The notes: generated by a model not told the origin, from the letters alone. Counted from the stretch's first letter, positions 22,001 to 35,725 are shown. The stretch is 64,000 nt of DNA from Rattus norvegicus (GCF_036323735.1 NC_086029.1:53795357-53859356); one strand, 5' to 3'. A program made the numbers and translations.

Positions 22001-24913
22001 TTTCATATGCTTTAAAATAAAAATTTGTTAAAATTATATATATTTTAAACAAATGAAATTATTTAAAGATTATGAAATAAAAAATTTTATTTTTTTATTT
22101 TTTCAAATATATATTTAAACAACTATTTCATATTGACATCATTTTAGGGTCACAGATTATAATGGTATATGTGTGTACTGAAATACAAAATAAAATATTG
22201 TCAAATAATAGTTATACTGTACTTTCCTTTGCATTCTATTTTCAAACTATCCAAAGGAAGCAGAATCCATAGTTAAAGGCCAACATTATTAGAATATTGG
22301 AGTCCTATAAGTGATGACTAGCTATTTACTTCTTGTCTAGCCCTAATTGTTATCCGAGTGACCTGGGAGAGCCAATACAATACTTTTCCCTGAAAATATT
22401 ACTTCATCGTGCAAATTTAGGTTTCACCTGTAGGCTACATAAAACACTGATAGCCCAAAAGCTACATCTGTCAGTAACTGAGTGAGAGTAAAATGTACAG
22501 TAACTGAGTCTTAATGACTGACTTTTTTTATATATCATAAAATAAACACAGAATAAGAGTCATGATTAGCATTAACCAACTAAGATTTCAATTGCTGAAT
22601 TGCAGCAATATTTAAAAGAACCATATCCTGCATTAAACATTTATACCAAAAATGGAATGTAGATCTGAATGAACGGCTAATCATTTAAGTATTTTGAAAA
22701 CATCTGTTAAAATTAGCTAATATATTGGTCTGATTAGAAGCAATTGGTTCTCTTGAACAGGGCGCTGAGGAGAGTGATCCTGAATGTTCAGGTACAAGAT
22801 GGCTTCTTTCGTTATGCATCCTTCACATTTCTAATAGGCGAATTTTTATGCTCCATTTTGTCTACATATAACCCCTAAATCTTGGTGATTAAATAACCAC
22901 ATTTCATTGAACAAACTATGAATTTCTCAGCAGGTATTCATCTTCCTCTAAATCTAATCACAATAGACATCATTTCTCTTCATTTGTCCTCATGTTGCTG
23001 GGACTTTGTGAAAGTAGTGTTGCCTGGATAGTTCAAACACAAAGATTTTATAATCTCATCATTACCTCAGGTTTCGAAAATTCCAACTGCAACATTAAGA
23101 AAACTCTTACACTTCAGAAGTTTAAACTAGCTCACCTATTTCTTGACCAAGTCCTGATGAGCAAGAAACTATCTCTGTTTGGGGGTATTTTCAATAATAT
23201 TTTATTATGCAAAGGCTAAGTTCATTACTATAGTAAACTCTTTGAAATGAAGAATTATATTTTATTTTGTTTCTAATATACACAGCATTACTAGCTTTGT
23301 TTCCAGTAACAGAATGAAATTAGTGGGTCATGCAGATGTACAATATATTCAATTTTAATTATATATTAGTTATGAAGTTTGAGAGCACATGTGAGGGACA
23401 AAACATTTTTAATGTATTGTTTTTAAGTCTCTATTCCATTTGACTCAGTCTGTTGGTTCAAACACAATCTGTACTGCTTCAGTTGCCTGGAATGAAATTA
23501 GCTGCACCATTATTAACAGCAGCCAGAAATGTTGGAACGATTATTAATGCTGGACCATGAAGCAGAAAGAAGACCAACTGACCCTGGTGGAACAATAAAA
23601 AAGTTAATTAATCAAGCAGTGGGTATATTTCATATTTATGAGTCTACTCAAAGGAGGACAAATTCCAGGGTATAATGCATTAATTTGACATTATCTCCAA
23701 TCAATAGTGCACTCTCTAAATTGGCAGCTATAACCATGTAAAGACAAAAATCAGTGGAAAAGAAGGCTTTCCTAGTATCAGATTGTCAGACTACACAGTA
23801 GTCTGTCTTATGAAGTAATATAGGTTCTTCCTAAAGTGTGTGCTAAAGGAAGAAGGACTTGTATTTACTAAGTGGTAAAGAAACTTGCTTACTTATATAG
23901 GATTTATATAGGGAAAGAAATCTGATATAATTGCTGCTATTAAGACTCTACAATATGATATTTGCTGAGTTCTAATTATTTCTCAAGCACTATTCACTTT
24001 TTAAGGAATGCTTTTATCTTGCCAGTTATATAGCTCAAAACCTGAAATATATGGAAGAGCAGTCCACTTATTTTCCACATGTAGTAAATAAGGGAAAGAA
24101 CAAGTTTAGACCCTTTCGTGCCAAGACTTACCTTTTGCTCATTCAATATCTCTGTGTACTTTATTTTCTTCTGTCATTCCCTTTTTTTTACACGATTGGA
24201 TTTTCTTTGCTCTCGTTCTTTACCTTCCCATAATTGATTATATTCCTCTCTCAGCAAACATAACTTTGAATGTAAAGGCAGATGATTAGGAAACTATATT
24301 TATAGTCTTTGAACATCAAGCACGAGCATAGTTCAAAGAGCTATGAGGTGTTTTCATTCACTGTTCTGTATTAGTGCACACATGTCAGGCTAAATATGAT
24401 ATTTTAAAGGGTCAAAATAATGAAGCTAGCATCATGTGTTTATCTATGCAGGATATAGAGGAAGAAGTACTATTTACCCAGAAAATAGAAATCTCCCTTT
24501 AAGGAAAATTGGACTGGGAAAAAAGGATACTTTGTTTCAATTTTGTGAGATCAAATAAGGATTTGAAAAGATAGGAACTAGGCTTATGTACCATGAGACA
24601 GATTGAATATCTTAATGTGAAAAATATTAATGATTATAACTTGCTAAATGGGCTGGAAAGAAAATCATTAACAATTACCAGATACTTAGAGGCTGTACTG
24701 TAAAACATGAATTTTAAAGTACAGTGTTAGAAATTGGTTTATACATAAAAGAGAAGTAGCAAACAAGTAAACCTACTATTAAAGAAGATAGATAATGATA
24801 TATGTTGAGAACCATAAGAACCATAGTTCACGTAGTAACCATCACACCTTGAATAATAGTTGTTTTTCTATACATGGGGCGGGCGTCATATTTTGCTTCT
24901 TTATTTTTTATTT

Positions 24914-24914
<1 letters not shown>
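19099..24914. other. First part of the 38-kb Epha6 intron, repeat-poor
   Basis: Starts with the GTAAGT donor. Unspliced readthrough adds nine codons and stops at TAA 19125-19127. AATAAA at 19273-19278. An 11-G run at 21030-21040. A possible diverged MIR/L2 remnant near 20390-20530. Otherwise AT-rich and apparently single-copy, including an exceptionally A+T-rich patch at 21960-22140. Confidence 0.55.

Positions 24915-24961
<47 letters not shown>
24915..24961 (+). repeat. (GT)n microsatellite
   Basis: 23 uninterrupted GT units. Confidence 0.97.
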
Positions 24962-24962
<1 letters not shown>

Positions 24963-25244
24963 TAAACCAATTTCAATTAAACAACACAATTCCAGCTGTA
25001 CATTCTATGGTGTTCATTAGGTACTCAGAAATTGTTCATTTGTAGCTGAAATATGAACTCTGATCAACCTATCTTTATTTTCTGTTATTATTTTCATACC
25101 TCTTATGTTGCTTTACATGCAGCTGGCTAAGAAAGGCATTCTGTGAGTGACAAAAGGACTAATGTTACTCAAGTTATACATAACAATCCTTTCAAATTAC
25201 ATACATCTTATCGTTCTCCATTTATGCCCTCAGTATTCACTACT

Positions 25245-26056
25245 TTTAAAACTCTCTTACCTATTTTGATTGCTGCCTCCATCCCCCTCACACAATCTCT
25301 CCCCCTCTGAGAGAGTGGAGGTTCCCCTTAGGTATCCCTCCACCATGGCACATTAAGTTTCTGCAGATCTAGGTGCTTCCTCTCACACTGAAGCCATACA
25401 ATACAGTTCAGTTAGAGGAAGTATTTCACAGACAATAGCTTTAGGGATAGCCATGACTCCAAACTGTTCAGGAATCACAAGAGGATTGAGCTGCAAATCT
25501 GCTACAGACGTATGGAGTTGGGGGGAGTGCATAGGTTCAGTCTGTATATGCTCTTTGTTTAGTGGTTCAGTCTCTAAGAGCCCCCAAGAGTCCAGGTTAG
25601 TTGACTCTATCAGTCTTCCTATCTTCCTGCGAGTTCCTATCCCCTCAGGACCTTCAATTCTCCCCCAACTCTTTTTTTAATTAGATATTTTATTTATTTA
25701 TATTCAAACGTTATACCCTTTTCCAATTTCCCCTCTGGAAACCCCCTATCCTATCCTCCCTCCCCCTGCTTACCTCCATCCAATGTTTGGCAGGTCTCTC
25801 TGTTTTAGTCAGCAGAAGAGCGGGTCTCAAGTTGGGCTGGTTATTGGTTGGCCATTCCCTCAGTATCTGCTCCATCCCTTATCCCTGAATTTTTTGTAGA
25901 CAGGATAAATTTGGGGTTGAAAGTTTTGTGGGTGGATTTGTATCCCTATTGCTCCAGTGGGGTTCCTGCCTGGTTATAGAAGGTGTCCTCTTCAGGTTCT
26001 ATATCCTCATTGCTGTGAGTCTCAGCTAAAGTCACTGCCACTTTCTCCTCGGGGAG
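25245..26056 (-). repeat. Adjacent minus-strand LINE-1 3' fragments
   Basis: 25245-25668 resembles a reverse-complement L1 3' terminal region (CTCTGAGAGAGTGGAGGTTC, TTAGGTATCCCTCCACC). At 25669 a new L1 3' end starts with poly(T) and TTTATATTCAAACGTTATAC, then CCCCTCTGGAAACCCCCTAT, and runs to about 26056. The arrangement suggests one minus-strand L1 landing beside or in another. The 166-aa open frame from 25957 is an artefact crossing this boundary. Confidence 0.7.
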
Positions 26057-26059
26057 ACA

Positions 26060-28300
26060 GGAGAGGGGACCAGAGGGCCAGGAGAATGAATGAAAATCTG
26101 CAGTATTCACTATTATTTGTCTCTTGTATACATATATTAACAAGAAGCCATGTGTGGAATGTTCAAGAACTTCCAGAAACTCCCCTGACAGCCATATTAT
26201 GGACTTACTGGCAGAGGTCTTTATGTCACTCACAAAATTTTATTCTAATTCAACTTGATTTGAGATGCATTTTCTTCTATCAGCCATCATATAAATTGTC
26301 TAAATTTTTCTGTCAAAGTTATCTGACTTTAAATCATTGGATTCTTCTAAGGAACAAAAATCCTCTAAAGACATGTGAAATTGCTCCAAATTTAGCAGAA
26401 AAAAAATACATGCTCAATGTAAAAGTTGAAGATTTGAAACTATACCTCAGGCTATAAGAATCTGCTTTACAAAGCATCAGGGACAAATGAAACAAACCTA
26501 ATTTCACATAATGACCACATGGATGATATCTTCCATACCATAGTATATGAGCTACTCCTGACTCCTCAGCACTGTGGAGACATGATCAGGAGTAGACTAA
26601 GAAGGAACTGGAGTGGGATATTGACAATGGAAGTTAAAGGATAGTGTTTAAAGACATGAGGGACTTCATCTACTTTTAAGTGCCAAATATTGATGACATG
26701 GATATGGCTCTATGAGAAAGGCTAGAAACACTAGGTACCAACATGCAGCTGTCATTGAGGGAACAACAGCCTGCAAAGACAACACAGCTTAGGTGTCTCT
26801 TAGAGTACACCCCACATTGGTTTAAACAACATAGTAGACCATCATCCCTCAGAACTGATAAATTTGATTTGAATGAAATTGTCAAAATATTTAGAACAGG
26901 TTAAAACTATTTTATATGACATATAAAATGTTAACTATGATAATTAAGTCAGAACTTTAAGGTACACTATAAATTTTCCCAGCACTACTCAGAAGTCATT
27001 TCAAACAATCTATACTACCATTATTTAAATTTGTACTAACCTGAAACAGATCATCCATTTTTATTTTTGTCTTGCTATGAAGTTATAATACAGAATGGGC
27101 ATATGTTTCAAAATAAACACGGTCAGAACTCCTCAAAGGCATGTGTTAAGAATTAAGAAGCAGCCTAAATATTTTCTACACTTTACTTTTCCAAGGTATT
27201 TCAATATAGTTTATATGATTCTACTTAGCAAAATCACAGAAGCCCTGTAAAGGATTTAGCTGTGTGTGCAAAAACCCCCGTGTGTATCTGTAAGCACATT
27301 ATTACATTATAAAGTAAGGTCAGTAGCAGAGAATGCCCACCTTGCTTCCAGGTAGGAAACAGCTGATATGTCATAAAATGAACTGCTTACTCTTTGGTGC
27401 TTTCTAGAAAACTGAGAACCCATTTAAAAATTGTCTTGCACTATAGTTATTCTTGTGTCATATATTTGCTGAATACATTGTCAGGAAATACCCTAAATCA
27501 TTTTCAACCATTTCACATATTAAAGTAACATAAAATGCTAGAATATTTCTTACTAAGCTAGAAAATATGCATTCTGTCCCTAACTACACTTCCATACTGA
27601 GATTAAAAGTTGAAATGGGTAGTATTCTAAATACCACTTTGAAAAATATCCTGAGAACTTACAAAACTGCAAATTTGATTTTTTTTTCCTAAGTTGAATG
27701 GGGCCAAAATTAAAAGTCATTTGACAAAATGCTATCGCAGGCTGAATACTTAATGGTCTGTGCATTATTTCACATCTTCACTCAATTAAAACCAATCAGT
27801 AAATAGCTATACCAAATACTATGGTAGACACTGTAAAATGAAAGATCAAAATGGATGAATTCGCTGCCTGTTTTTACAAATTTTATTGATAAAGTCAGAG
27901 AATTAAATATAGCTATAAAACAGTGAACTAAGAGGAAGGAGAAAAAGGAGTGTGCCAGGGGCCAGCTGTTCCTTCTTCTTGTTTCTCTCTTGAGGTGGCA
28001 GAGGGAGAACAGCATTGGCAGGGTCAAGACTTGGCCTTTTGAGATATTTAGGGTTGCTGTTTAATAATAAAATGCTTACCAATCATCAGTCTAAGTCACT
28101 TGGCTTCAGTAGCTGATCTGCCTGCCTAAGTTTCTCTGAGGCCAGAAATTGCAGTCTCTGGTCCTTAGAACCCCATAGTGAAACACCAGAGTATTAAGTA
28201 AAATAGCCTTCTATCTCTTCAGGAACTATGTGGTTCTAAATCTCAGCCTGCTAGTTGAAGTCACAGGAAGAAAATGGACACTTTGAAAAGTGATTTTAGC
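26060..28300. other. Epha6 intron, no gene seen
   Basis: No exon or confident repeat. The start (GACCAGAGGGCCAGGAGAAT) may be part of another rodent repeat. Confidence 0.5.
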
Positions 28301-28860
28301 CTTTATTTCTAAGTTCTTCAGTTCTCCAAGAAGTTTTACAAAAGTTCTCTTCTAAAGTGTTTCCGTTATAAGTTCTCTCTGCTGTCTTCTAATCTTGCTC
28401 TTTCCTCTTGCTCTCATGTCACAACAATGCCCTTACTCTCAATGCCTTTATTCCCAATGCTATAATAGACCTTTGCTTCCAATACTTTTACTTCAAAGTT
28501 TTCTCTAAAAGTTTTCTAAGAAAAGGTCTTCTCTGAAAAGTTCTCACTAAGTGGTTCTTATTGAGTTCAGTTCTGTCTCCTCTCTTTGTCCTCAGTACTT
28601 ATACATCTTTCAGAATATATAATCACATGATAAAAAGTTTGCCACCAGTTTACACATAAATTCATATCATACATTGAATGGGAGGTTTATAACAGGGACT
28701 GTTTACATGCATATCCATTAAGAGTAATTATCTGGCTAAACATCATCTGTCACTAGCTCTACAGGTTCATTGAAAGTTAAAAACCATAATTTTTGTGACT
28801 AAGGTATTAGTGAAGTTTCCTATAGATAAATCCACTCAATATTTGATCTTCTGCCCTTGC
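28301..28860. repeat. Possible rodent LTR-type or other dispersed repeat (uncertain)
   Basis: Multiple imperfect AAGTTCTC/AAAGTTTTCTC motifs in a pyrimidine-rich stretch, followed by sequence that looks repeat-like to me. No terminal repeats, primer-binding site or coding remnant could be shown, so the class is open. Confidence 0.3.
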
Positions 28861-29152
28861 ACTTATACTAAATCATTAGGTTTCTTTTTATGACCTTTGG
28901 TTAATTGTTTTACACCTGCTTAGTTATATGTGGATGCGTCCTTGCTATCTCAGAAGCAATTTACTCATGACATTTGAAGACTGGCAGAGTTCTCATTTAC
29001 AATTTTGATGATCAGAGAGTACTAAATAGCAGTCCTATTATGAAAGAGCTTTTATTCTTATAGGATCATCACTAAGAATTAAATCATCTACTTGTCTATA
29101 TAGCATCACTACAAGATACTACTACATCTTTGTAGTGCTGCAAAAATCTGCT

Positions 29153-29154
<2 letters not shown>

Positions 29155-29207
<53 letters not shown>
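29155..29207 (+). repeat. (GT)n microsatellite
   Basis: About 26 uninterrupted GT units. Confidence 0.97.
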
Positions 29208-29208
<1 letters not shown>

Positions 29209-29209
29209 T

Positions 29210-31280
29210 AATATGAGAAAAAAGCATAACAATAGCAGGAATCTTTCTTGATATGAAATCTCCTCAGTCTTGCCTAAAGAAGCAAACCTATAATTATCTT
29301 TAATAGTTCATGGTGAAACTGTCTTAGGAAGATTACCTGCTAGTTTTTAGCTTCTCTTTCTTTGATGGCTTCTGGCAAGAGAGAGATGTAAACATGCTTG
29401 TCATGGGACACTTAGAGAAGAGGATATATCCTAATGGAGACTCCACAGTTAAGTAAAACTTGACCTTGAAAGTGAAGATGTGATTAACTGTATAAATGGA
29501 TTAGTGTATTCATAAGGGCAAAACCTTCAACATTTAATGGTCCCATATGATCCCATGTCTTTATATACCATAATTCAGATGAATGTCAACATGAACTTAA
29601 AGAGACAAAAGTTTTCTAAACAATAGCCACAAAGCTCTGACTTGAGAATCAGCACTCTCTTTTGAAATGCACTTTTAAACTAATGACTTGCTGTATTTCT
29701 TAGAAATAACACTTTATGAGTGAGAACAAGATCAGGGGTTAGCAGAGATTAAGTCATATACAGGTACAAGAAATGCAAATCATTCCTGCTGAGGCTAAAA
29801 TTTCATGGTTTCTCATTTTTCTTCTAGTCATCTATAATTATGACAATTGGCAAGCTATCCAGGGCAAGCTTCCCATAACTAACTTGTCTAGAGCCAAACC
29901 TAGCACATCTAATTTTTCTTTACTTTATCCATACCAAAATAAACTTTTCCAAATATCCTTTTATTGCCATCCTGTAGCTGTCATCACTTTCTCCTTCCCT
30001 AGAGACTACTTCAGCCTTCAGAATTCACATACTGAAAGTGCAGGAACCTTGGGAATTATTAATTTAAATTCTAACTCATGCTTGCTCTCTGCCAATATGC
30101 AAACCTGAATGTCTCTCCTTGACAGTTCATATTTGGTCTTTGGAATTTCAAGACACAATGAATTATGGGCTTTTCACCAGAGGCTCCAGAGAAAAGCACA
30201 GCAAAGCCACCTCATGTCAAACTTGCAATGAAATTTTGGTGTTGCAGAAGTCTTGGAAATTAAGTTATCTGAAAGACTTTATGAATCTAGGTGGAAAGGA
30301 GGTAATGGAGATGTGATAGCAAAGCAAAAGAAGACACTAGTGTCACATAAAGTGTCACTGACTTGTCTATGAGCTACTTGGCTGAATATTATAGCTAGTG
30401 AAGACAGACTGATACCCCCCAATAAAGCAGCATATGACATTGTTTCATTGCTCATGAAGGCTAAATTCTACAGTTTCTCCTCAATCAAAAAAAATTTTAA
30501 AAAATGCTATAATACCTTCCTTTACTTTAAAATAGGAAATTCTTGCAAAATAATTTAAGGTCTGCATGGGATTACTCTGGATAAGCATCTAAACTTTCCC
30601 AGTTGTTCTTTTTGTTTTGTTTTGTTTTGTTAGTTTTCTTTGGTTTTGGTTGGTGTGGACTTTGTGGGTATTTAGGGAGGCTTTTTGGTTTTTTGTGTGT
30701 TTTTTATTTATTTTTTGCTTTGTTTTTAGTTTTGTTGGTATTGGGACATAGAGAATCAACTTGATCAATTTAAGTATTGGACTCATTAAGCATATTCATG
30801 TGCTGTATACTCAACCATCCATCAATTCAGTTTTCCTTAAATCTCACTCTGTATTCAAATAAAATATTCCCTACATGATGGAGATATCATAGAAATAATC
30901 AAGAATATGTTTCTTTAGAGGTTACATGCTCAAGGGCAAGGAGACACAGTGAATAAACAATAAGAAAAGTAGCTAATATTTCAGGTGATACAGAGTGCTG
31001 CAGGGAGACTCCCTTGAGCCCCAGGTGTTTATTCCCCATGTTATGGGAAGTCTTGATGAGGGCTCATAGCTACAAACATTTTGCCTGGCCTAAGAAAGCT
31101 GCGTGCTATAGAATCATGACAGTATCACCCCCAAGCCCCTGGAGCAGAAAGAATTCAAGTCTGCTCAATGTAAGTCACAGAGACCTCTTTGCTTCAGTAA
31201 TGTGTAATTTTGAAGAGCCACCTAAACTCCAGAATTCCCCAACATTTGCTGTGATCTTTGTTGCTTCCACATAGCAGATA
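29210..31280. other. Epha6 intron; T-rich (TTTTG)n at 30608-30735
   Basis: Short open frames at 29773-30108 and 30119-30316 have no recognisable domain and AT-rich composition like their surroundings. The only structured piece is the T/G-rich low-complexity tract. Confidence 0.5.
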
Positions 31281-31282
31281 CA

Positions 31283-31363
31283 CTGCTACACGAATCCCTT
31301 TCTGCTACATGGATCCCTTTCTGCTAAATGGATTCCTTTCTGCTACATGAATCACTTTCTGCT
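31283..31363 (+). repeat. 19-bp tandem repeat, 4.2 copies
   Basis: Units beginning CTGCTACATGGATCCCTTT start at 31283, 31302, 31321 and 31340 with exact 19-bp spacing and 1-4 differences each. Confidence 0.93.
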
Positions 31364-31839
31364 TCCCCCATATATCCTTGCTGAGACAACATCTCATAAC
31401 CCTATCAAATGCAGGAATGCTGTGCATAGTTCATATTGAATGCTACCTGAGATCATTAATGAAAGATCCTTGGAGGAAGAGCAAGACTGAAAAGCAATAT
31501 GAAGAGTGTCTACTGTCTACATGAGACCAACACTCTGCAGTCCAACACACTTCACACCTGGGCCATCATACCTGTCATAATCACAATTGTAAGCAAGGCA
31601 TCCCATGGAAACTTCATGGAGAAAAGTTTAGCTTCATCATGGGAGATCAAGAAGTACACAAATAACAAAAGAAATAAGAAAAAATTTTACAGTAGCAAAA
31701 GATCCATGCTATTCTATTTAATAGATATTTCACAGATGAACAGATCCATAAATAGAACAAGTGGAGAGGAATTATATAAATATATTTTAAATCCACATTT
31801 GGTACTTGAATGTACAATGTAAATTTCGAAGCTAGACTT

Positions 31840-31995
31840 TCTAGATGCCAGAGATGGTTGTGTCACTTCATTGTTCTATGCCCTAGCTTCCACATCTGGA
31901 AAATGGGGATGAGAATTCCACCTAATTTCTAAGTGTTCTTATGAGCATTGACTATTTAGCAGAATAACATGTAACTGGAAGCAATCAATAAGCAT
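31840..31995 (+). repeat. MIR SINE
   Basis: Follows the ancient tRNA-derived MIR in order: TGTGTCACTTCATTGTTC, TCCACATCTGGAAAATGGGG, TTCTTATGAGCATTGACTAT and the tail GCAATCAATAAGCATTA. A mammal-wide fossil, far older than the other SINEs here. Confidence 0.8.
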
Positions 31996-32439
31996 TATTT
32001 AATTATTGTTTCAAACTCTAAAAAATACCATTCTCAAAGTAATATTGCGTTTTTTAAAAAATCCTGTATCTTCTTTCATGTAAATTTTTTCAATAGAACA
32101 GCCTTTAACTAATTATCTTGGTTTTTTCATTTGACACTTACTTTTCATGGACATCACGGATTTTGTGATGTTAGATTTTATTTAATAATTATGTGTGAGA
32201 TATAAACATTAGTGAATTCAAAATAACACTGCCCTCCTAGAATTAAGTGCTATGAAACATATTTAACAAGTAAGGTTCCACATTTCAGCTTCTGATAGTC
32301 TAGGTATTTTTTCTAGCAAAGAAACAATATGCAAGGGAGAATATGCCAGACCTATGTCAATATTATCATTTAATGACTCAGAGCCACTGTCCCTGTTACA
32401 TGCATGATATAATAGCTTAACAGAATGTAGAATCACCTG

Positions 32440-32755
32440 GATGAGAAGCCCTTAAACATTGTCCTTTAGATATTACCTTGATTTAGGTTAATTAATGTGG
32501 GAGGATCTAGCTTAACTGTGGCCCAACTGTTAACTGTGGGACTCTCGGGCTGTATAATAGAGGAGAAAATGAATTGAACATGCAAGCATCGTTGCTATCT
32601 TCATCTGCCTGACATTACTTCAAGCTTCTGCCCCCATGACCTTCCTATCATTATCACTATAACCTGGAACTGTGAGCTGAACAAACCCTTTTTTCTTTAA
32701 GTTGGTTGGTCTGAGTATTTTACCACAACAGCAAAAAGAGAAACAAGGACATATA
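32440..32755 (+). repeat. Rodent medium-reiteration repeat, copy 1
   Basis: The end GAGCTGAACAAACCCTTTTT, TTAAGTTGGTTGGTCTGAGT and ACAGCAAAAAGAGAAACAAG belongs to a very common rodent repeat also present at 41237-41510 and 57930-58265. I recognise the consensus ending but will not assign a class. Confidence 0.7.
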
Positions 32756-32759
32756 TTAA

Positions 32760-34710
32760 TCAGATTATTTAAAGTTTTGTTTTACATAGCAAATCTCAAC
32801 TACTGCAGCTAGACTATCTATACGTAAGATTTGTTTCAGTTATGTCTAACCATATAACCATGGTTAGCAGGTTAGTTAAACTTTTTGGGCCCTAGTTTTA
32901 CCCTTACTATGGAGTTCACTATGTATCCCAGAGCAGCCTCTAATTCTAATCATCAGCCTCTGTATATAGTACTGTCACTTTCTTGTGTGATTGGTGTGAA
33001 AACTCTGTAAGTTGATATGTGTGGTATGTTTAGAAGTATCAATGTTATTGATAGCCATACTAAAAGCACTTATTATAATCATAAATATTGCCCCTCTTCT
33101 GAGAGAGTCTCATCCATTGAATGTATTGTAATTCTGAAGGACTATCCTGAGCTATGAATCACCTGATACTTAGATTCATAAAAGATGAAAGAAGAAAATT
33201 TAAAGTGAATATGAATAAAGTTTTGGCAAGCGAACTTCCTTAGGGTACCTACTGTGAAATCTTCAAGTTGAATTGAACATCTATATATCTGTTTTGCTTT
33301 GCAATATCACGATACTTAAAACTTGTAATTTATAAATAGCAGTGGCATATATGGCTAAAATTTCTAGAGCCAAGAAAAGTTTATTACCTTCATTTATATG
33401 GCATCTAGTGAGGCCAGAGAGCATCACAGGGTGAGACAAAAGGAGAACATTAGCACAACGTGCCTCTTCCTCTATATAAACTGTTATGGTGATGTGGGGT
33501 CCATCCACGCTAGTATGGGATCTCACTTAAGCTTCATGACCTCAAAATGACCCTAACTCCAAATGTCATGACCATATCAATATCAAGGTTGAGTTCCCAA
33601 TACATTCCCAGGGAAAAACAGTTTAGTCTTCACAGGATCCATAATGACTTACAGCAGTTTAAAAATTCCACAGCCATGCAGGTAATTCCCTTGGACAGGA
33701 ATGAGCAAACCAAAGAACAGTAAAGCTACCTGTATGTTGAAAATTGTGTATTGATCAGAAGAAGTATTAGCTCTGTTTCTTTTGTGATACAGTAGCTTGC
33801 TTGAAAGATTTTCCTTTTACAAATGTTAGACAGGCAATTTTGAGAATATTTCAACCTCCATGAAATCATACTTTTCAACATTACATAATGACTGAAAAGA
33901 AGTCTGCTCCATTCTTTACTTAATTATTCTAAGTTAACTGGCAGACAAGCAGAACACTGAATAGAAATGTACCCAGGAGACTCAGGTTACCTAATTACCT
34001 TCAGCATATTTTTTTTCTTTACTGTCATATTCTTTATTGCAACTCTCAGTGCTTTCGGAATCCTTCTAAACCATTAACAGCTAACTCCTGTCCATTAGGG
34101 ACCCACTTCTCACCATTTTATTTATCCATCTCAGGAAGTGCAGTTTTTATAACTACCTAGCTGTCTTTTTTGTCATTTTTTCTCACTTATCGTGCTTAAA
34201 TGTCCACAGGGATAGTAGATCCCTAGCTGTATGAAACAAGCACATGCAGTAAACGTACCCAAAGTAGCACATATGGTCAATTTTTTTAAAGCAAGGTATC
34301 TCTAGAATAGAGATTTCTGAGTTAAATTCAGCAATATCCTTGAAGTTTATAGAATACATCACTCATGATCAGATTTTGCCCTACCCGTGAGATAGGGCAA
34401 ATAAAATAAGCCTAATGAGCTTTCATAAGAAAACAGCAAACAGTGAAACAAAGTTAAATATTCCTATCTATCCACCTCTCAATTCATTCAAGGCATGAGT
34501 ATACACCATGCCTAAATGTATGGGGGGGTTATTTCACCTTTAAACTGATGAGTGGCTCCCAGAATTTCCCCAGCTCAAGGATATTTATATATGAAGAGGT
34601 TAGGAAAATTTCCAGATGGTCTAAAAGGAGAAACCTCCAAATGTGAGTATCCATCTTGTACTTGTAAAACTGAGGGGTCAGGACATCAAAGCTCAACCTG
34701 GAAAAAGTTT
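32760..34710. other. Epha6 intron, no feature seen
   Basis: No supported element. Confidence 0.5.
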
Positions 34711-34714
34711 GAAG

Positions 34715-35725
34715 CTGTCAAATAAATGAGTTGAACTAGAAAAAAATTATCCTGTGTAAGGTTTTCTAGACACAGAAAGACAAATATAGTATGTAATTGC
34801 TTAAATGTGAATGTTGGCTGTTACTATGATGATAACCAAGCTATAATCCATAGAATCACAATAATTAGATATAATATTTATTTTGAGAGATAGAGGGGCT
34901 GGAATGGAAGGATCAGGTGGGCAGGGGGTGAAAGAAAGGGAACGGGGAAGAGGATTATGAGAAGAAACAGCTAAAATCAATGTCCATTTGAAGGGTAGTG
35001 TGGAAACCTAATACATTAGAAGCTTCCTTAAACACAACGCATACACACATGCATACACACACACTCACACATGCACACACACATGTACATGCACACACGA
35101 ATGTCTGATGTGACTTAAGGACAACTCTACAAGACAGAGGCCATACCTAACACTGCTTAGGTGATCAAGAATCTGAAACTACAAAGTCATATGACTGGTC
35201 TTTAAAAATGACAATAAAAAGATACCTAATGACATTCTGCTATCCTCATAGATCAGTGCTTAGCTCAGACTTCATCAAAGAAACTCCATCCTACAACAGA
35301 TGAGAACAAATACAGCCACTCACATGCAGACATTATGAAAAGAGAGAGGGCTCGCTCTCAGGACACACGCTCAGCCCTAAATGGGTTGACTCTATCAATG
35401 CCTTCCCTGCCCTCAGGGCTCAGAGAACCCTAAGAGGAAGCAGAAAGAGTATGGGAGACAGAAGGACTAGAAGACACCAAGAAACAAGGCCCTCTAATTA
35501 ACATGAGCAAAGCTCATATAAAGTCAGAGACTGGAGAGCAACCCCAAGGCTTGCATAAGTCTGCACCAGGCCCTTTACATGTACATTAAAGCTTTCAGAT
35601 TAAATGAGTGAGCCTCTGATACTTGTGTATTCTCTTGGGCACTTTCACTTCTGTTTGTTTTGTCTAACTCCAATATGTTCGGTTTTGTTTTATCTTATTA
35701 TATTTGGTTTTATTCAAAAAATAGA
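34715..35725 (+). repeat. LINE-1 (Lx-like) 3' end
   Basis: Starts in ORF2 3' sequence (GAGTTGAACTAGAAAAAAAT, ATCCTGTGTAAGG), passes through GATAACCAAGCTATAATCC and a CA-rich stretch at 35043-35098, then the same 3'UTR as 14510-15556, ending near 35720 (TTTTGTTTTATCTTATTAT then A-rich). No open reading frame survives. Confidence 0.88.

Noticed and set aside
25957..26457. 166-aa open reading frame
   Set aside because: It starts inside an antisense L1 fragment and runs into unrelated intron. No domain, no splice context, composition like flanking DNA.
28301..28860. Endogenous retrovirus
   Set aside because: The sequence feels repeat-like, but no paired LTRs, primer-binding site, polypurine tract or gag/pol remnant could be demonstrated. 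Kept only as an uncertain repeat.
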